A stretch of DNA of 64,000 nucleotides from Cupriavidus sp. D384 (lineage in GTDB: Bacteria; Pseudomonadota; Gammaproteobacteria; Burkholderiales; Burkholderiaceae), in the NCBI RefSeq assembly GCF_001652915.1, contig NZ_BBQI01000004.1, positions 1-64,000 on the forward strand, in the 5' to 3' direction. Position 1 is the first letter of the stretch. Every line of letters begins with the position of its first letter. Of the stretch, positions 59,363-64,000 are shown piece by piece. The position numbers and the translations under genes are program-made. The notes beneath the pieces are model-generated. The model ran no database searches. It was not told the DNA's origin and worked only from the letters and a program-made list of their open reading frames with translations.

Positions 59363-60014
59363 GGTCAAGCAGCCACTGCTGCAAATCGGCGATCGACGTG
59401 GCGCAATGTACCGGCGACATGGCACGCAAAGAATCCGCCGGATGTGCGCCATAACACACCCCCAGGCCCTGCGCCCCGGCGTTGATCGCCATTTGCAGAT
59501 CGTGCGTGGTGTCGCCAATCATGACCGTGCGCTCGATGTCCTGACCCAGTTCACGGGTGAGTTCATGCAGCATGGCCGGATGGGGCTTCGAGAATGTCTC
59601 GTCCGCGCAACGTGTGGCATCGAACAACTTGCCCAGGCCAGTGCTTGCGAGCGCACGCTCCAGGCCCACGCGGGTCTTGCCAGTCGCCACGCCCAGGAAA
59701 TAGTGCTCGGTGTGCAGGGCTTCGAGCATCTCGCGCACGCCGGGGAACAGCACCAGGTCGGCGTCGCGGGTCAGGAAGTGATAGCGATAGCGCTCGGCCA
59801 GACGCGGGTAGTCGGCCGGATCGAGCGTCGGCACGGCGTAGGACAGCGCGTCCTTCAGGCCCAGCCCGATCACGTGGCTGGCGGCGCTGTCGTCGGGCAC
59901 TGGCAAACCCAGGTCGCGGCTGGCCAGCTGAATGCATTTGGCGATGGTGGGCGTGGAATCCATCAGGGTTCCATCCCAGTCGAAGACGATCAGGTCGAAG
60001 CGCTGCCTGCCCAT
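59355..60014 (-). CDS. HAD-IA hydrolase, phosphoglycolate phosphatase-like
   Basis: A 219-residue HAD-superfamily phosphatase. Motif I is FDWDGTLMDST with the nucleophile Asp, and motif III/IV is MIGDTTHDLQMAINAG. It resembles Gph/PgmB-type enzymes, substrate unknown. It follows rluC on the minus strand, 61 bases after it. Confidence 0.94.
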   Translation of the reverse strand: MGRQRFDLIVFDWDGTLMDSTPTIAKCIQLASRDLGLPVPDDSAASHVIGLGLKDALSYAVPTLDPADYPRLAERYRYHFLTRDADLVLFPGVREMLEALHTEHYFLGVATGKTRVGLERALASTGLGKLFDATRCADETFSKPHPAMLHELTRELGQDIERTVMIGDTTHDLQMAINAGAQGLGVCYGAHPADSLRAMSPVHCATSIADLQQWLLDHA

Positions 60015-60075
60015 TGCGGTCCTTGGTCGATGCGGAAAGTGTTGCAGATATGGATTGCGGCGCGTGCGCCATTCC

Positions 60076-61074
60076 TCACGAAGCGGCGCCGATAGGAGTC
60101 AATTGTTGCAAAAAATCGACACATTCGGGAGGCAGCGGTGCCGATACCGTGATCGGGTCGCCGGTATTCGGATGGACAAAGGTCAGCTTGTGGGCGTGCA
60201 GGAACATCCGTTTGAGGCCAGGCTTGGCGCCACTGCGAGAAAGTGCCTTGTTGAGCGCAAAATCGCCGTACTTCTCGTCGCCAACAATCGGAAAGCCGGT
60301 CGACTGCAGATGCACGCGGATCTGGTGCGTGCGGCCGGTCTTGAGCTCAGCCTCCAGGAGCGTAAAACCCTCGAACGCCTTTACGCGATTGAAGATGGTG
60401 TGCGAAGCCAGCCCGTCAGCCTGCACGCGCACACGCCGCTCGCCGTCGGGCGTGCTGTACTTATATAGAGGCAGTTTCACGTGCTGGCGCGCATTGGGAA
60501 ATTCCCCGGCCACGCAGGCGAAGTAGCGCTTGTCCATGTCGCTGCCGCGAATCTGCTCGTGCAGGTGCACCAGCGCCGAGCGCTTCTTCGCCAGCACCAG
60601 GATGCCCGAGGTTTCGCGATCCAGACGATGCACCAGCTCAAGGAACTTGGCCTCCGGGCGCGCCCGGCGCAGTTGCTCGATCACGCCGAACGCCACACCC
60701 GAACCGCCATGCACAGCCACGCCGGCCGGCTTGTCGATGACCAGCAGATGGGAGTCTTCAAACAGGATGGGAAACTCGCCGGCCGGCACGTAAGTGCCTT
60801 CTGCTGCCTTTTCAGCCACGCGAATTGGCGGTATCCGTACGACATCGCCCAGCTTCAGCCGATAAGTCGCATCGATCCGGCCCTTGTTCACACGAACTTC
60901 GCCAGAGCGCAACACCCGGTAGATGTGGCTCTTGGGCACCCCCTTGGCAATCTTCAGCAGGAAGTTGTCGATGCGCTGCCCTTCGGCACTCTCGTCAATC
61001 GTGACATACGCCACCTGGAGGCCGCTAGCGCGGGAGCGCGGCTCCGTTTCAATTTGATGGCGTAACTCATTCAT
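60076..61074 (-). CDS. rluC: 23S rRNA pseudouridine synthase RluC
   Basis: Modifies U955, U2504 and U2580 of 23S rRNA (E. coli numbering), 332 residues. It has an N-terminal S4 domain (RIDNFLLKIAKGVPKSHIYRVLRSGEVRVNKGR) and catalytic HRLDRETSG with its Asp. The start at 61074 is chosen because a longer frame upstream is not protein-like. It is divergent from rne, as in E. coli. Confidence 0.97.
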   Translation of the reverse strand: MNELRHQIETEPRSRASGLQVAYVTIDESAEGQRIDNFLLKIAKGVPKSHIYRVLRSGEVRVNKGRIDATYRLKLGDVVRIPPIRVAEKAAEGTYVPAGEFPILFEDSHLLVIDKPAGVAVHGGSGVAFGVIEQLRRARPEAKFLELVHRLDRETSGILVLAKKRSALVHLHEQIRGSDMDKRYFACVAGEFPNARQHVKLPLYKYSTPDGERRVRVQADGLASHTIFNRVKAFEGFTLLEAELKTGRTHQIRVHLQSTGFPIVGDEKYGDFALNKALSRSGAKPGLKRMFLHAHKLTFVHPNTGDPITVSAPLPPECVDFLQQLTPIGAAS

Positions 61075-62066
61075 TTTCAATATAATTTCCCGGCCGTTCC
61101 CGGCCAAATGCCGGAAATGTGCGACCTGTGTAAGCGATGTTTGGCGCGAACCCCAACCGGAATGCCTGCCTTTTTTGCGGCAAACCGGAACGGAATATGC
61201 AGGGCATCCAGGCAGTTGTCTTGGGTAGTCCCACCAGTATCCGCGCAAGATCTCGCATTTTACACTTCGGGTTGCCGCCAGCCCGGCCCGTCTCCCGCAT
61301 GTTGCGTACCCCGCAAGCGCCAGACAGGCAAATGGTGGCAATCAGCAGCACGCACGCGCCGCGCCGGCGCGCAGGAAGTCGCCCAGAGGCGGCTTCGGCA
61401 ACCAGCCGGCCGACACGTGGAAACAGAGTGTTCAGGTAGAAAAGAATTCAATGCGGGTGCCAGCGAACGGGCATCCGCATCGGTGAGAGAAGACCGCCCG
61501 CACCGGGAACCGGTGCCGGCCCGGCAGGTGACACCCTGCCAACCGACCTGCAGTACCCGCCGCAACTTGCCGGTGGTCGTCGTAGTTCGACGATCCGGCA
61601 GCGGCGCCCGAGCGCAGAACGCGAAGAACCAGCGGCGCGCCCGCCAGCGGACAGGTCGGTTTGGCAATGGCATGCAACTGCTGTGTCCGGATGACTTGCT
61701 CTTTGACGCGTCCTGGCCATCCCGGCCCGGCTGCGATGGGCAGCGTTGCCCGTGCCGATGGCACGGCCGACATGCCGCCCTCGCCCCCGGCCCGCCGGCA
61801 TCCGCCAGATATCGCTGCATCAGGAGCAAGGCCCATTTGCCCTCTCCCGACCCAGCAGCGGATCGCCCGCAGGCTTTTTTGCGGATGACGGGACGCCGAC
61901 ACCCTCTCCTTTCACCCGCGCCCAGCCGGCCGCATAGCAGAACGCGCCGGCAACTCCGGCAATTCTCCCGCCCTCGCTCTCTTTCCTCGCGTGCTCCCTG
62001 GACCGTCGCGGGCATGACCCACTCATGACCCATTGGGCTCCCGCGACACTGGAGTGAGGTATTGCG
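61075..62066. other. 1-kb gap between rluC and rne
   Basis: No credible gene on either strand. Open frames here are Arg/Pro/Ala-rich and do not look like proteins. The region must hold the divergent promoters of rluC and rne and a long leader for rne, which in E. coli is the site of RNase E self-regulation. A TATATT lies just upstream of rluC on the minus strand (about 61079-61084), very near its start. No specific element could be assigned. Confidence 0.5.
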
Positions 62067-64000
62067 ATGAAACGCATGCTGTTTAACGCGACGCAACAGG
62101 AGGAGTTGCGCGTCGCGATCGTCGATGGACAGAAACTGATCGACATCGACATCGAAACTGCCGGGCGCGAACAGCGCAAGGGCAACATCTACAAGGGTGT
62201 CATTACCCGTATCGAACCGTCGCTGGAAGCCTGCTTCGTCAATTACGGCGAAGAGCGCCACGGCTTCCTGCCGTTCAAGGAAGTGGCCCGGGCCTTCTTC
62301 AAGGACGGCGTGGACGTGCGCAACGCGCGCATCCAGGACGCCCTGCATGAAGGCCAGGAACTGATCGTCCAGGTGGAAAAGGAAGAACGTGGCAACAAGG
62401 GCGCCGCCCTGACCACGTTCATCTCGCTGGCCGGCCGCTACCTGGTTCTGATGCCGAACAACCCGCGTGGCGGCGGCGTGTCGCGCCGCATCGAAGGCGA
62501 AGACCGCCAGGAACTGCGCGAGACGATGGCGCAGCTGCAGGTGCCGGAAGGCATGAGCATCATCGCCCGCACCGCCGGTATCGGCCGAGCCGCCGAGGAA
62601 CTGCAGTGGGACCTGAACTACCTGCTGCAACTGTGGAAGGCCATCGACGGCGCCGCCGGCGACAACAAGGCCCCGCTGCTGATCTATCTGGAATCGAGCC
62701 TGGTAATCCGCGCCATCCGCGATTACTTCCAGCCCGATATCGGCGAGATCCTGATCGATACGGACGAGATCTACGAGCAGGCCCGCGCTTTCATGAGCGT
62801 GGTGATGCCCGACAACATGAGTCGCGTGAAGAAGTACCGCGACGACGTGCCGCTGTTCTCGCGTTTCCAGATCGAGCACCAGATCGAATCGGCATACTCG
62901 CGCATGGTGATGCTGCCGTCCGGCGGTGCCATCGTGATCGACCATACCGAAGCCCTCGTGTCGGTTGACGTGAACTCGGCCCGCGCCACCAAGGGTGCGG
63001 ACATCGAGGAAACTGCGCTGCGCACGAACCTGGAAGCCGCCGACGAGATCGCCCGCCAGCTGCGCCTGCGCGACCTGGGCGGCCTGATCGTGATCGACTT
63101 CATCGACATGGAGTCCGGCAAGGCCCAGAAGGACGTGGAAACGCGCCTGAAGGACGCGCTGCGCCACGACCGCGCCCGCGTTCAGATGGGCAAGATCAGC
63201 CGCTTCGGCCTGATGGAGCTGTCGCGCCAGCGCCTGCGTCCGTCGCTGTCGGAAGGCTCGCACATCACCTGCCCGCGCTGCAATGGAACAGGTCATATCC
63301 GCGATACCGAATCGTCCGCCCTGCAGGTGCTGCGCATCATCCAGGAAGAGGCGATGAAGGAAAACACGGCCGCCATCCACTGCCAGGTGCCGGTGGAAGT
63401 GGCCGCTTTCCTGCTGAACGAGAAGCGTCAGGACATCAACCTGATCGAACTGCGCTTCAAGGTCAATGTGCTGCTGATCCCGAACAAGCATCTGGAAACG
63501 CCGCACTACAAGCTGGAACGTCTGCGTCACGACGACCCGCGCCTGGAAGACTCCACCGCCAGCTACCGCATGGCAGAGGCCGCCGCGAAGGAGCTGGAAG
63601 CCGACACCAGCTACAGCAGCCGCAAGAAGGAAGACGCACGTCCGCGCCAGGAAGCGGCCGTCAAGGGCATCACGCCCGACGCGCCCGCGCCGGTATCGGT
63701 GCCGCGCGCCGAGCGCGCGCCAAAGCCGGAAGCCACCGCGGCTGCCCGCCCCACGCCGGCTACCCAGCCGGTGGCAGGCGGCGGTTTCATCGCCTGGCTG
63801 AAGGGTCTGTTCGGTGCGAAGCCGGCACCGGCTCCCGTGGCCGAGCCGGTCAAGCCGGCCGCTGAAACCCAGGCTCGCGGCGACCGTCAGGGTCGTGGCG
63901 AGCGCGGCCAGCGTGGTGAACGCGGCGAGCGTGGCGAAGGCCGCCAGGGCCGTGGCGAACAGCGCGGCGAACGTGGCGAACGTGGCGAACGTGGCGAGCG
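62067..64000 (+). CDS. rne: Ribonuclease E (partial, 3' end outside window)
   Basis: Single-strand endonuclease that leads mRNA decay and rRNA processing. 644 codons are visible. The S1 domain ([30 protein letters not shown]), DNase-I-like catalytic Asp301 and Asp344 ([21 protein letters not shown]) and the Zn-link CPRC (Cys402, Cys405) are intact. After residue 520 the non-catalytic arm begins. [11 protein letters not shown] (about 572-582) resembles the membrane-targeting helix of E. coli RNase E. The end of the visible part is an Arg-Gly-Glu repeat. The start ATG at 62067 is preceded by GGAGTGAGG. Confidence 0.98.
   Translation, partial: MKRMLFNATQQEELRVAIVDGQKLIDIDIETAGREQRKGNIYKGVITRIEPSLEACFVNYGEERHGFLPFKEVARAFFKDGVDVRNARIQDALHEGQELIVQVEKEERGNKGAALTTFISLAGRYLVLMPNNPRGGGVSRRIEGEDRQELRETMAQLQVPEGMSIIARTAGIGRAAEELQWDLNYLLQLWKAIDGAAGDNKAPLLIYLESSLVIRAIRDYFQPDIGEILIDTDEIYEQARAFMSVVMPDNMSRVKKYRDDVPLFSRFQIEHQIESAYSRMVMLPSGGAIVIDHTEALVSVDVNSARATKGADIEETALRTNLEAADEIARQLRLRDLGGLIVIDFIDMESGKAQKDVETRLKDALRHDRARVQMGKISRFGLMELSRQRLRPSLSEGSHITCPRCNGTGHIRDTESSALQVLRIIQEEAMKENTAAIHCQVPVEVAAFLLNEKRQDINLIELRFKVNVLLIPNKHLETPHYKLERLRHDDPRLEDSTASYRMAEAAAKELEADTSYSSRKKEDARPRQEAAVKGITPDAPAPVSVPRAERAPKPEATAAARPTPATQPVAGGGFIAWLKGLFGAKPAPAPVAEPVKPAAETQARGDRQGRGERGQRGERGERGEGRQGRGEQRGERGERGERGE
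63886..64000 (+). repeat. RGE/RGER codon repeats in rne arm
   Basis: A run of imperfect 9- and 12-base units (CGTGGCGAA, CGCGGCGAG) encodes [20 protein letters not shown] and continues past the window edge. Arg/Gly-rich runs of this kind bind RNA. Confidence 0.85.

Noticed and set aside
61260..63530. Minus-strand frame of 756 codons over the rne start
   Set aside because: Antisense to rne and its leader; composition is not protein-like.

Overview
The window looks like a chromosomal segment of a high-GC betaproteobacterium of the Burkholderiaceae, most likely Cupriavidus or a close Ralstonia relative. The evidence is the gene order rne / rluC / HAD / Rieske / S49 peptidase / methyltransferase / maf / yceD-rpmF-plsX-fabHDG-acpP-fabF / rpoE-rseA-rseB-mucD / lepA-lepB-rnc-era-recO-pdxJ-acpS-nagZ, and an EF-P carrying Arg32 next to its rhamnosyltransferase EarP. 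The genus is an inference from gene content; no alignment was run.

Positions 1-11180 are an accessory region. An integrative element of about 11.1 kb (92-11180) lies between copies of the 3' end of a serine tRNA gene. It encodes a P4-type tyrosine integrase, an AlpA-like regulator, a stand-alone primase-type zinc ribbon and a RepA-like RecA-fold helicase. A cluster of GACCGCCA-type repeats (possible origin) follows, then several small unknown genes and a lone HK97-fold major capsid protein. Cargo at the right end is a membrane-anchored coiled-coil protein, a membrane protein broken by a one-base frameshift, and a secreted protein. Portal, terminase, head protease and tail genes are all absent, so the element looks like a phage satellite that brings its own shell protein and would need a helper for the rest. 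The right end carries two copies of the tRNA end plus terminator, which suggests repeated integration at one site.

Positions 11.2-27 kb are core chromosome. They hold an acetate module (acs and a VC_2705-type sodium:solute symporter), a DMT exporter, a YqhA-like protein, class I fumarase, glutamate racemase and a double-AAA ATPase. An iron/heme uptake block follows: a Fur box, a 21-codon ORF, tonB-exbB-exbD, a second Fur box, hemP and a GlcG/HbpS-like gene. Two small secreted low-complexity proteins close this part.

Positions 27-36.5 kb hold tRNA-Leu, a YeiH exporter with its divergent LysR regulator, a CPA2 antiporter, tRNA-Cys, two identical tRNA-Gly genes, pgsA, uvrC, earP and efp. Positions 36.6-61 kb are one long run of minus-strand housekeeping genes covering peptidoglycan recycling, B6, recombination, ribosome assembly, protein export, the sigma-E envelope stress system and fatty-acid synthesis. 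Two plus-strand genes (a maf homologue and a methyltransferase) interrupt it. The window ends inside rne, which is preceded by about 1 kb without a convincing gene.
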